Shown here in pieces: positions 36,901-48,704 of a DNA stretch of 64,000 nucleotides. Below the pieces are notes generated by a model. It made no database searches and had not been told where the DNA came from. It saw only the letters and a list, made by a program, of their open reading frames with translations. Position 1 is the first letter of the stretch, and every line of letters starts with the position of its first letter. The stretch lies in contig JAADJZ010000009.1 of assembly GCA_011032825.1 (NCBI GenBank), positions 1,364,001 through 1,428,000 of the forward strand, read 5' to 3'. Origin of the DNA: Massariosphaeria phaeospora (taxonomy: Eukaryota; Ascomycota; Dothideomycetes; Pleosporales). The translations under genes and the position numbers were made by a program.

Positions 36901-38649
36901 CTCATTTTCTCACAAGCTGAAAGCCATGTGAAAGATCTGGTGGCCGATCGAATGATCCTAAAACGTATGTTTCTTTCCTTTCACTTTTTGCCCTTAGCCT
37001 GGGTTTGTTGTCTGGCCAATGGTTTGCTAACACGTTCACAGGCGTGCTTAAAGACCTCCGCAAAATGGCACCGACCGACCAAGTTACTATGCTCAAGTTT
37101 ATTAAGAATCTGAGCATGCTCTCCTCCACCCACGAAGCACTACAAAATTCCAACGCCATCGACATTCTTATCGAGTTGCTCAAGTCATCACGCAACCAAC
37201 GCCTCTACCGCGAAATTTCTAATCAGATCCTAAATACCATGTACAACCTTTGTAGACATAACAAGAGTAGACAAGAGGAAGCTGCGCTTTCTGACATCAT
37301 CCCCATTCTGAAGGATGTTGTGAAAGAGGGCGGTCCACTGAAGGAGTTTGCTCTGCCGATTCTTTGCGAGCTTGCGCATTCGGGCAAGGTGGCGCGCAAG
37401 ATGTTGTGGGATAGCAAGGGGCTGCAGTTCTACATTGCCATGCTGGCGGATCGGAATTGGCAGGTCACGGCCCTGGATGCTATCTTCATATGGTATGTGG
37501 CGCGACGTTGCTTGTGTGGGAATATCTGCTAACCATACTTTCAGGCTCCAGGAAGAGACTGCCCGCGTCGAGCAGTACCTCCTCTCGTCTAACTTTAGCA
37601 CCGCCATCATCTCGTCCTACACATCCCCCGAGCTTTCCCAATCGACGTTCGAGAACATGCTCGAGCCGCTCCAGAAGCTCGTTCGTCTCTCTCCTCCCAT
37701 CGCCGCATCGCTCGCCGTCCCAGAAATCTTCACCCGTACGATTCAGAAGCTAGGACATAAAGACGCCGTCACCCGCCTCAACCTTCTCCGTATCCTGCGC
37801 ACCATCTGCGACGCCACCGAGGACGGCTGCACCCTGATCAAGCAATTCGGCGTCTACAACACAATCCACCACCTCTCCCTCCAAGACCCCGCCATCCTCG
37901 TCCGCCAAATGGCCGAAGAACTCGTGCGCGCCTGCGACGAAACCGGCAAGCGCAGCGCGTCGCGCAGCTCGGGCTTCCGCCGCCCCGCCTCCAGCACCGG
38001 CACCCGCGCAGGCTCCGGCTCCAGCACCGGCTCGACCCTCGTCTCCGGCCTCACGCCCCCTACCCCTAATAGTCTCAAAACAGCCTTCTCAATCGGATCG
38101 ATGCCGCCTACCCCGACAACGCTCGGCAGCAGCAGGGACCGCGCGTCGCGCAGCCAGTCTACTATCGGCATCTGGGACGTCCAGGAAGAACCCTCGTCAT
38201 CATCGCGCATGAAAGTCCGCCCACTGACCCGCGCGTCCACCGCGCTCGCGGCCATCGGCGGCCCCGCGGCATCGTCGAGTCTAACTTCCCGCGGTGGCGC
38301 TACGCCGAGCGGTCGTCCGCCGAGCCGCGACGCGACTTCTGCGGCGCTGGCGAAGGAGAAGAGCAGGTTGCCGAAAGCAAGGCAGGGTAGGTTGAGCGAG
38401 GCCGTGTCGAGGCGAAGGCAGAGCCAGGCGGGAGAGGAGAACTCGTTGCCGGGCGCTGCGAATGGGAGCGCTGGCGGCGGTAGTAGTGGGAGTGCTGGGG
38501 TGGTGCCGCCGATGCCGATGCCGAGATTGCAGGTTGTGAGGCGGAGGCGCGAGACTAGTGGGGGGGAGATGGCGAGTGCGGCGAGTGCGAGGAAGGGTGG
38601 GACTGGGACTGGGAGTGGGAGTGGGGCCAGAGCCGGAGCTGCTGAGTAG
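33918..38649 (+). CDS. sepH: Septation initiation network kinase, SepH/Cdc7-like (6 exons, 1477 aa)
   Basis: Exons 33918-34351, 34420-34852, 34906-36111, 36160-36964, 37042-37492 and 37545-38649; 1478 codons with stop. A Ser-rich leader precedes a complete STE-type kinase domain (about 67-320): GKGAFASVY 75-83, VAIK Lys97, HRD 188-190, DFG 208-210 and GTPYWMAPE 225-233. A linker then leads to a long armadillo-like helical region (roughly 730-1130) with the [10 protein letters not shown] block conserved in Cdc7/SepH, and a Ser/Gly/Pro-rich tail. In Aspergillus SepH and fission yeast Cdc7, the kinase acts at the spindle pole body downstream of the GTPase Spg1 to trigger septum formation. I chose the ATG at 33918 because the frame upstream has no other ATG. 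Confidence 0.92.
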
Positions 38650-39280
38650 GACTCGGTGGTTGTGGGGGCGCCAAGGATTAGGCGGAGGACGGTGTGGAGT
38701 GGGGGGTTGGCTTTGGGTTGAGTCTGACTGGACTTCACTTGACTGCACTGGACTGGACTGGCCTTTTGAGGAGGCTTTGCGTTGAGTTTGAAGATACGCA
38801 CGCTATGTGCACTTGGCTTTTCTTCTTTCTTCTACGTTTTCCCCTTGTTTGTTCACTCACTCTTGGTTGGGTTGGGTTTCATTTGTCTGTTTGGCTTGTT
38901 TTCTTGTTTGTTTGTTCTAATATGCGCAGGCGGGCGGAGCCATTGGATCAAAGCATTTTTAGATGGGAATGGGCGGGACGGGCTGCGTGGGTATGGCATG
39001 CATAGCTGGGCGTTTATTGGGGGGTTTTTGATATTATAGTAGTGGGAGATCGGAGGGGAGGGGTGTGTGTAGGATATTGAGATTGAGAGTTCGATTGAGA
39101 TTGTGTGTGATGTGATGAAGGGGGGTGTTTGGTGAGGTTGTGTGGTGTGAGAGGGAGAGGGAGTGGGAGTGTAGGGAGAGGGGGAGTGGTGGTGGTGGTG
39201 ACGATGATGAAGACCATGGAGATGGAATTAATTAGTGCATGGGCGTAGGCGCCTGGACTGCTAGTAGGTGAGTAGGTAGG
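38650..39280. other. Kinase 3' flank
   Basis: The flank contains ACTGGACTGGACTGG runs near 38745, the same words that recur in the array to the right. No gene is supported. Confidence 0.45.
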
Positions 39281-42200
39281 ATGGTGGGTATATAAACCCC
39301 AAGTCCTTACCCTTCTTACTTCTTTTCTCTCTACGGGCTCCTTGAGCAGGATGGGAGTGTGAAAAAAACCAGACATGGACATATTCCATGCAGCGGAAGC
39401 GGACTGGACTGGTCTGGGTGGATGGTGGATTTGTGGCTGAAATTGGAGTTGGATACTCGGAATGGAGTGGGGAGGGAAGGGATGGCGGGGGTGGGCGAGG
39501 GAGTGGACGAGGTGATGGAGAGTGGAGATTGGTGATGGTGAGCATTAGCATACATGAAAGGGGGTGGTGGTGATAGGTGGGTGAGTGCGTATATAAGCCC
39601 CTCGTATCCTGCTGCTAAATACGTTTCTTTTCTTTTCTCTACAGGTCTGTTCAAGAGTGTGGGAGTGTTAATAAGATATACACGAGTCAATCATGATGGG
39701 GTGGAGTGGGACTGTGGAGCGCTGTGGGCGGTGTGTTTAAAAAGGAAGGTGGCGGAGATCATGTCTGTGGGACGGGTGTGCGGGCGTGAGTAGTGTGTGC
39801 GGATTTGGGGAGTGGGGTATGAGTGGTGATGGTGAGCGTCGGAATAATTGGCAGGTTGTGAGAAGTGGTGAAGGAATGGGCAGGTGGGTAGGTATATAAG
39901 CCCCCTCGTCTCTGCCCATTTAATCTTCTCTTTTTCTCTACAGACTCTACCGGGGATAGTAGAGGGTAATAAAATGGATTACACAACTTCCATGGAGTGG
40001 AGTGGAGTCAGAGTCAGAGTTAGTGCGCATCAAAAAATTGTAGGAAGCACGGCATGTGTACGTGTTTGCCGCGTTGAAGATAGGGCAAACGGTGACGATA
40101 GTGATAATCAGCATATGAGATAGTTAGTTAGCTGTAAGGCTGGGTGGGTATATAAGCCCCCTTGTCCCTCCCCTTCTAGATCTTCGTCTTCTCTACAGAG
40201 TCAGTCTACCAGGAAGGTAGATGATAAAAAACAAATATCTTAAGTTTATGATGGAGCAGAGTGGAGTCGGAGTTGGTGTTAGGACCAGCACATCAAAAGA
40301 GTTAGGAAGCACGGCATGTGTGGACGTGTTCGCCGCGTTGAAGATTAGGCAGGCGGTGATGATAATGCTGACGTAGATGATGGTGATGATCGTCCTATGA
40401 GAAATATTAGGTATGAATGCCTGGACGGGTATATAAGCCCCTCGTGTCTGCCCTTCCTTTTCCTTCTTCTACACAGGCTTTGTGGAGCTGGGTGGGTGTG
40501 TAAATAAAAGAACCAGTGAAAGAATTTCATGAGCGGAGTGTCTGGACTGGAAAAAAGAAATGAGGTGAGAGTATGTAAATGGGAAATACGGTGGTTATGC
40601 AGGGTGCGTTGCGGTGATACACCCATGGTAGTGTTGATGATGATAATGAGAGGTGATAATAGTAGTAGGAGAAACGGAAAGGTATATAAGCCCCTCGCAA
40701 CCCCCCTTCCTCACCTTCTTCTCCACACGCTTTACAAGCTAGACGGGAGTCTTACTAAAACACACTCAAAAAAGCGCCATAGAGCGGAGTGTCTGGACTC
40801 GAAAATAGACCATGGTGGACGCATGCGGGCTGAGTCATTTTTGTCTGGACTTACGTGCGTTGCGACGTTCAAGTGGTGGTGATGGTGACGTTGCCATTAT
40901 ACTTATTCGATAACGACGACTAGTGTGAACGTCCAGGCGGGTATATAAGTTCCTTAAATCTGCCCTTCTAAATTTTTCCTCTCAGCAGACTCTTCTCTAC
41001 GAAGAGATTCTGAATAAAACTCAATGAGTACCGAGCGATGGTCTGGCGTGCCTGGACTGGGAAAGAGATAGAGATGGTGTGGAAAGGGTGGTTTTGTCTG
41101 GAATTAGAAAGGCGTTGTGGTGAGATTATAATTGTAGTAGTGGTGATGGTTATCGTTTTGGAAGGAAATGGTGAGGTGGTGTTGAGAGGGGGTATATAAG
41201 CCTCTTGTTTCTGTTCTTTGTATAAGGTGATTCTGCACGCTTTGCAAGCGGGTAGGAGTGTGAATAAAATAGAATACTGAGTTCCCGATAGCCTCGCGTT
41301 CCTGGACTGGAAAAAAACGTGACTGGGCGCATGAGCTGGTTTTGGGTGATTCTGAGTGCGTTGCGGCGTTCGAGCTTGGGTACAGAAGAGAAGTGGGATG
41401 ATGATGATCTTCTTATAGCATTGCCGACGAACATAATCATGCTGTCCGCTAAGTGGTTATATAAACCCCTTAATCCTTCCCCTCCTACATCTTTCTCCTC
41501 TGCAGTCCTCAATTCATGTGAGATTGGAATAAAACAGCCTAGAACGCCTTCGATGGACTGCCGTTTCTGGGATTCGAGAAAAGAAGGTAACGAAGAGATT
41601 GTGCGCATAGAAAACTATTAGGTTATAGCGGAGTATAGAGTCAGAGACAGGGTAGAGAAGAGGGAGTAGTGATGCTGACGATGATCTTTTCATGGCGTCG
41701 CTGATGAAGATAAACGTGCTGTCTGTCGAGTAGTATATAAGGCCCTTCTCTCTCTCCCCTCAAGCTTCTCTTCTACTCAACATCCTACTCCCTTTATAAC
41801 GGTATTGAAACCGCGATTCGCAAAGTCCATGGAGAGCGGCGTGAAAGATTCGATTAAAATGAACCACGATCCGCGACAATGGAGCGGACTCCACGTTGGG
41901 TGGGAAGCACAATGAAAATTACGCAAGTTCATTATTGATGTGTTGGGGCGTGGAACGAGAAAGTTGAGAAACCTTCAATGCGGCGGTGCATAGTGCAGCG
42001 TCGTCTAAAAAGTGCGGTTCTCTGTCGGAGTTATGTCTTCAAAATGGCGATGACGGTGGTGATGACGAGTTTCTGATACTAATAGTAAAAGAAGGTGTCA
42101 ACGGGTGGATATATAAGTCCCCTGAATTCACTCTTCTAATCTCTCTCTCTACATGACACTTCTTACTAAGTGCAAGATGCAAGCAAAAGCTATATCGCAA

Positions 42201-44420
42201 GCACTTATGGTGAGCATGGAGTTGAGTGAAGCGCACTAAAATGAACTAGGAGGGCTTCGCATGGTGTGGGTGTGGTGGTTGAAAATAGTTGCAGAGGCAG
42301 AGGATGTGTTGTGTGGTGTGTTTGCCGTCTTGGAGTCGCGCGAGGTTTGCGGGATGATGATGAGAGTAATGGATATGTTAATCGTCTAGTGGTGATGATC
42401 AACTCATTAGCCACTTTGTATGAGGATGTGACTTACTAATAGTAGAACAGGAAAACAGTATATAAGCCCTCGTGTCCCACGATTAATTCAATCTTTACTT
42501 CTCGCCTGCAGACTTTAATGCGTATGTAGAATTAAAAACATGTGGCTAGCGCACTTATGGAGTGGAGCTGAGACGAGGCTGACAACTAATAATAAAAACC
42601 CGGCGAAGGGTGTGACGGTAGCAGTATAGATGTAAGTTGAGGCGAGAGTAGCCTAAGTGTGTGCTGTATTGGTGTTTCGAATCAATAGAACGATATGAAG
42701 ATGAGGAAAGCTTTGAGTTGGATTGAAGGGTATATAAGACCCTCGACCGTGCCGTCCTCTGCTTCTTCTCAATGTAACTCCACCTACGCAGGAGAATAAA
42801 CTCGAAGCTCAATACTGCAATGGGGTTGGGATGAGTCGGAGGAGGTGTGGAATAAAGATCAGGAAATGGGAGCCTATGGAGCAGAGTAGAACATGGGATA
42901 AAACGGAGAAGGTTTCCTTGATGGTGCGGAGTAGCAGTCGCGAATGGCGTGCGGATTGTCGTGAACATGCTACGAAGGCTGCGTATATAAGTCTCAAGTA
43001 ATCGCACCTTCTTCCTCTACATCTCGCTGCGTAGGGGAGCGGAGAATGACATGTCAAAAGCGACGATCCGATGGAGTGAGAAGGTAAAAATACGTAAGGA
43101 ACTATCTATGAGAATTGTGTTGTGTGGAAGAGCTAGTGCAGGCGAGAACAAAATTGTTGAAAATGCAGCCTATGTGTGATGCTGGTATCTACGACTTTGA
43201 GTTTCTCGAGTCCGGAAATACAGATTGTGGTGATGATGCCAGGCGAAATCGTAGCAAATAAGGTCATGAAAGTGACGTAGAGATAGGTATATAAGCCAAT
43301 TGATCTCGCTTTTGAACTCAATTCCTTTTGTCTTCGCAATATAGGTTTACAAAACTCAAGAAATAATCAGCGATATGATTGAGCAGAGTAGTAGTAAGGA
43401 TGAAATAGAACGCGCAGATTGAGGACGACGTGGTGTTGGGAGTATTGAAAAGAAATATCGAGATTATCGAAATAAGCACGTATACAGAGGATGAAGAGAA
43501 CGCGGTAATGATTTGCGTGATGGTGATTATCAAATGAGTTGAGGAGAAGATCAATGAAGTGCAGAAATAACCATGATGAGATCCTATCTTTGGCTTTCTA
43601 AATCCTTTCTCTTTACGTCTGCTAGTGCAAGATTCAGGAACGATTGGAAAGAGAATTGATGAACATATATGATGCTACGGGCAAGAGTAAGATAGATTGA
43701 GAAATCTGTTTGGGGTTGCGTGTTGTAGTATGTGTAAAGTTTGGGTTAGTGTATATGTAACGTCTGCACCGCGTTTAACGTGAAAACGAAGATTGCTGCA
43801 TGCGCTAACAGTAGTAAGCAGTGATAGTTACCACCAAGTTATCAGCACCTCCACGCTTATAATAGGCCAAGAAAAGGTATATAAGGGCCCCCTTGACTCT
43901 CTCGTCGTTGATCCTTCCTTCTTCACATTCGACCTCGTGCGCTGAGCAGCACTGAAAGGTTTCTGGCTTACGAACATAGCCTGGAGGAAGTGAGGTGCTT
44001 TAAAACTGAACGAGTGCAGACGCATGTGTCTAAGTGCTCTATGCGAAGCTGCAAGAAAGATTGCGTTGAGAAGTAAAATCAGTGCAGTGTGTCGCGTCAT
44101 GATGACGGATTGATAGTGTAATCGACAACATCTTATTGATTAGTGCGTACCCCAAGCTTAAAGGTGTAGAAAGTAGCATATAAACCTCCCTTTCTTCGGC
44201 GATCTTTCCTATTTAAACCTTTCGTAGGCTAATAGATATACAAAAGAATAGTCGTGTCGATCATGGGGTGGTGCAGAGAGAGATGTCAAAGAAGTAGAAA
44301 GAGCGGCGACTGCGGTTGATGCGGAGAGGTTATTAGTTTGTGGGACTAGTGAATAGGTAGGAGTTTTGGAAACGGTGATGATAGTAATTATCAACATACT
44401 GCTCGATGTTCCAATATTGA
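39281..44420 (+). repeat. Tandem array of promoter-like units (array 2), about 18 slots
   Basis: Seventeen TATATAAG/TATATAAA boxes (one CATATAAA) lie in the same orientation at 39289, 39590, 39893, 40149, 40430, 40683, 40942, 41193, 41458, 41734, 42110, 42459, 42731, 42984, 43288, 43877 and 44177; a slot near 43580 has lost its box but keeps the pyrimidine tract. Steps are mostly 251-304 bp (extremes 349 and 376; 589 across the lost slot). Each box is usually followed by CCCCTCGT-like sequence, a C/T-rich stretch ending near TCTCTACAG, then 40-60 bases later AATAAA or ATAAAA, then a CATGG-like or CATGAG site and TCTGGACTGG-AAAA. Upstream of the boxes GAT-rich DNA with TGATAA/TTATCA is frequent. 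No frame is conserved between units, which diverge by substitutions and indels, increasingly to the right. Confidence 0.85.
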
Positions 44421-45462
44421 GAGAGGCAATAACTATTACCAAGGGCGGGCATATGCGTAGCGAAACATACAAGTGGTGCCATGTTCAAACTCCAATTCCT
44501 AGACAAGGGAGATGGGAATCCCTTAGGCGTTTCACTGGTGGTATAGAAAGTCACGAAGAATTTGTGGTCTAAAACATGAGACCACTGCCGTATATTACGA
44601 GGCCGTATGAGTTCAGTACTAAAAGCTTTCTCAAGATTTACAAATGAGTTACGGTCATTGGGTTCTGAGGTAAGGTTGGCAAGGGACACGATCACGTGGA
44701 TGTGGTGACACTGAACACGTGACTATCACCCGTCTTCAAACTCGCTTTATAGCAATGCTATTTTTGGGGGAGCATATTGGAATCAACAATGAGACATTCA
44801 TATAGGCGATGAAATTCATTGAGTCTGGTGGGTGTGCTGCTCGAACCAAGACGCAAGGCGAAGACGACAGCAATACAGCGGGTGGTGCATTGACTAACTG
44901 GACCCGCGGAACGAAGTTGAAGGGAAATTGCAGAGTCAGCAATCAAAGTGTGCCTAGGTGAGGTCGATAAAATCCTCAGGTTGGCTGTACTTGACTGACC
45001 GGTAACGTGCAAGAGTGTTTCTTTCGGAAAGCACGAGTCAATGGCTGCGACAGCTTTTACACCTGGATTCTGCCTTGTGCACGATTGGAGGGCGCAATAC
45101 GTGGCTGGATTCGGCCGTCCTGCAGTGCTACGTTCACCCCGCTATTACTCGCTCAACTCCCAAGCTCTTGGAATTCTCAGCCTTGCCTGATTTTCCTTAT
45201 CATCTCGTAAACCCCACTTTCCGACAGCCTTTCATCGCGTTCGCATCCTATTGTCAATTTCTTTCCACGAAGGTCTGCACAGCAACCAAATACATCTCGC
45301 TGCCGACAAAGCGCAATAGCACGACGAAATGGGTCTGAGAGCAAAACCGCTGGTCTAGCATCGTCCAACTTACGTTTCGATTACTTCTTTACAGAGTCTC
45401 AAACTTCAATACTCTTGGGCAGTATATTCGACGGCATTGAAAGACGATAGACACTACTCGTC
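44421..45462. other. Intergenic right of array 2
   Basis: No gene is supported; the first part may be decayed array. The right part is the upstream region of the ankyrin gene. Confidence 0.4.
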
Positions 45463-48400
45463 ATGGCCGACCTCGGTGCCGCTGTATGAGTCCTATCTTT
45501 ATCACTTCAGCTTCTGCAAGGCTTGAAAGTCTACTATGCTCACTTTACTTCCTTCCACGACGATATTGCGGCCGTAACTCAAAATCTTGAGCGCACCCAA
45601 ACGATTCTTCAGGTCCTCGAGATCCCACTCCAGAGAATCTATCGCGACGATGACCCAGTCATTAACGAAGTCTGGACTTCGATTGCCGAGTGCGAAAAGG
45701 GTCTCAAGAAACTGAGGCTATACAAGGACAAGTGTGGAGAGGCGGAATGGGCACCGGATACCTTGAAAAAGAAGCTTGTATTGGTCAAGAAAAATATAGC
45801 GTATCCATTTCGCATTGATACATTGAAAGACTTGCAGATCGTGTTAGATCGGCTTTGGCAGAATCTGAACGCTATAGTACAGACGCTACACCTGTATGTA
45901 AAGGCCGTCTGATCGTAGCATGTGTACTGACTGCTCAAAGCGACACATCGTTACGGTTTCAATATGAAGCCAAGAAGCAAACCATTCAAACGCATCGACA
46001 ACTATCGCTGGCTCAAACTCGGCAAAGCTACCAAATCGAGCTGTTAGAAGCTATGAACGAACGCGCTCAACAAGATTCTAGTCGATCAGTCCGTAAGACT
46101 ACACGCATGGAACAGCGCCTCGAAGATCACTCAACACAGTTGTCTAATGTTGAAAGCAAAGTGGATGATCTAGCCACGGTCGTGGGGCAATTACTCCTGG
46201 CCAACAACCGGCCATCTCCAGGGCGTCTTAAAGAAACCTGTGACACATACGTAGAACTCATGAAGCCCGTCAAGGATGCATTATCTGAGCAACGAGGCCT
46301 CAGCTATGCGATCCCAAGAGGCGAGTCAGCAAGCCCGGTTTGTGGCTGTCCTAAGCCTGTACGACACCACAAACCTGCATTCAAGCGTCGTTGGATCTCG
46401 ACATACCGCTTTGAGGTTTTCAAACACCTACCATCATGTCCACTCTTCGTTCCTGCGCACCGGTCGGTGACAGTAGGGGTCCGACTGGCTACATGTCGAT
46501 TGAAGCTTGGATACCTGGTGGACACCACCTTAACATGGTCGAATGCATCGGTAGATCATCGTGTGGCTTGTTGGACACTTGTTCCATGGAATTCTCCAGC
46601 ATTCCAGATCATAGACGTTATGGAGAAGTGGTGCTATGGAAACGCTAGAAGTAACGGCCTACAGCTGCCTGTTTTGATCGATATAGCAGTCCAAAGTCTG
46701 CGATGCCTTTTTGTAGAGCGCCGTGCTAGCATTCGGGATGTAAACCCAGATGGAACCACGCTAGCGCACGTAAGTAAGATCCTATAGAGATACAGGATGG
46801 TATCCTGACTTTCAAGCCAGGCTATCTGCGAATTTTATGCACACTCAATGTCGGTTGATTTATACAATGGATTACTAGGTGAAATGGGGGTTGTTCTGTA
46901 CACAAGAGAAATCCTGCCTGAACTAGATCGCTTCCACCATTTTGTCCTCGATATGGGACTTGAATTTTGCGAGAAAGATTGCAATGCTCAGTAAGTCCCA
47001 AGTTTATTGTACGAACAGAACTCTTGGTTAATCTCGTTTCAGAACGCCGCTAGAAAGATGGGCATCGCAGATGAGACTAGATTGGTACACTCCAACTGAC
47101 CCAGCTTATCCATCGCATAAGACCCAAGTAGGACTTCTCGATTCGCTCTCGGCTCAACCTAAATTCGGCAATGACGTCAACTTCGTGCCAGCCCAAATTG
47201 AAGCACTTGTCAGTGTAGCATCAGTAAACGATACCATAGACGGTATGTTACGAACCATTCCACTACAGCATGCTAAGTCTCAACAGCTAGTCCGCTCATA
47301 CTCAACATTCTAAAAAGATCTGAAACGGGTCTTTCCGCGTGTTTAGCAAATCAGGAGTGGAAAGTGCATATACAGGGCGAAGAGCTCTATTTGCATCTTG
47401 CAGCAAACTGGCCAACCGGACTGCGTTTGCTGTTGTCGCATCATCACACCAGGTGGCATCTCGACAAATGGGGTTATAGCGCCCTTGACTATGCTTGCTT
47501 TTATAAGAACCTGGATGCCGTTCAGATACTCCTGAACGCTGGAGATGATAGTGCCGATTGACTCACTCAATACACATGGAAAGTTGCCATTGATACAAAC
47601 GATACCGCTACCTGCACAGCAATTGCTATTGACTTGTTCAAGAAGTCTGAAGTCGACTCGGGACCGTCGTATCGTCGGTCGACGATAATATATCTCGCAT
47701 ATAACATGACCGTGGAGGCAGCCCAGTGTCTTTGGAATGCTGGATTCGTAGAGGTTAATACCATCTCCTCTGGAGGAGAAACACCCATATGGCATCACGC
47801 GAACAATCAGGATTATTCATGGCGATCACTAGAATTGATAGCCTGGTTAATACAGAAGGGCGCTCAAACTGACCAGGTGCACCCGGGAAGTAATACTTCG
47901 ATAATGCATCTTTTGATGACCAAGATCGTCCGAGCCAGCGTTTACGAGACCATGAACATGGAAAATCATCAAGCTCAGTTCATGGATACTCTTTTAAGCT
48001 ATACGGACCAGTTTGGAACAACCATTTTCCCCGCTCTCTTCAGCACGGAGCCTGACAGTTGCAAGTGTGCGTGTTCTGACAGGGGCTGTAGTGTCATAGC
48101 GACTACCTTGCGTGGAGCGCGGCTAGAGTTCAATGAGCACGCTTCAGTTCGATGTTGGGATCATACGCAAGACACGTCGCCTACGGGAAGGTTTGGTCTG
48201 ATAAGAGCAATAATAGCTACTATTGTATGTCGCCTCTCACCCGAACCCACTCAATGTCCAACGTGGCGGAAATCAGTACTTCGCATCATAACCTTTGACC
48301 ACCTTGAATTGACACATACCTGTCACGATCATAACCCAGGACACTATGGATGGCATCCAGCTATACCTCTTTCTATAAAAGAAGTCGAAGACATCCAATA

Positions 48401-48704
48401 CATCGAGCTCAGTGACATCGAACTGCTGGAAGCCTTACTCTTAGAATTTGAAGACGAATGGAACAAATTCGATGGGATATTGCTGGACTTCATCGACAAG
48501 TACTGGAAACCCAGGATGGACGAGGTGTTGGATCAACAGCGTGCACCCCGAGAGAGAGAATTGGACATGATCGAGGAAGTTGGGGTTGTACTTGAGGTAG
48601 CTGAAGAAGAGGTGATCGAACAATTTCAGCCACAGTGGCCAGAATATGGAAGTTTTGAGTATTTTGAGCAGAGGATCCGGGGAATTATGGATGGTGATCG
48701 ATGA
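45463..48704 (+). pseudogene. Ankyrin-type protein with STAND-like N-terminal domain, broken by two in-frame TGA codons
   Basis: Exons 45463-45893, 45941-46769, 46821-46990, 47043-47242 and 47287-48704 join in phase to 1016 codons. The N-terminal 110 residues resemble the helical domain found at the start of fungal STAND/NLR and ankyrin incompatibility-type proteins (LQLLQGLKVYYAHF near the start). A coiled-coil-like stretch and a Cys-rich centre follow, then degenerate ankyrin-like helices (DKWGYSALDYACFYKNLDAV) and an acidic tail. In-frame TGA codons stand at 45487-45489 (codon 9) and 47559-47561; the family sequence clearly continues through both, and each would be CGA before one C-to-T change. 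A 27-bp intron removing the first is possible but shorter than any other here. Probably a recent pseudogene or an allele switched off. Confidence 0.7.

Noticed and set aside
39281..44420. Array of spliced small exons (TCTCTACAG as 3' splice sites)
   Set aside because: The pyrimidine tract plus AG resembles an acceptor, but no consistent donor or open exon accompanies it, and the fixed distance to the TATA box fits an initiator better.
45484..45510. 27-bp intron in the ankyrin-type gene
   Set aside because: Splice signals are present, but the length is far below the 44-bp minimum of other introns here, and the segment encodes residues expected in the family (VLSLSLQ), so a nonsense codon is the better reading.
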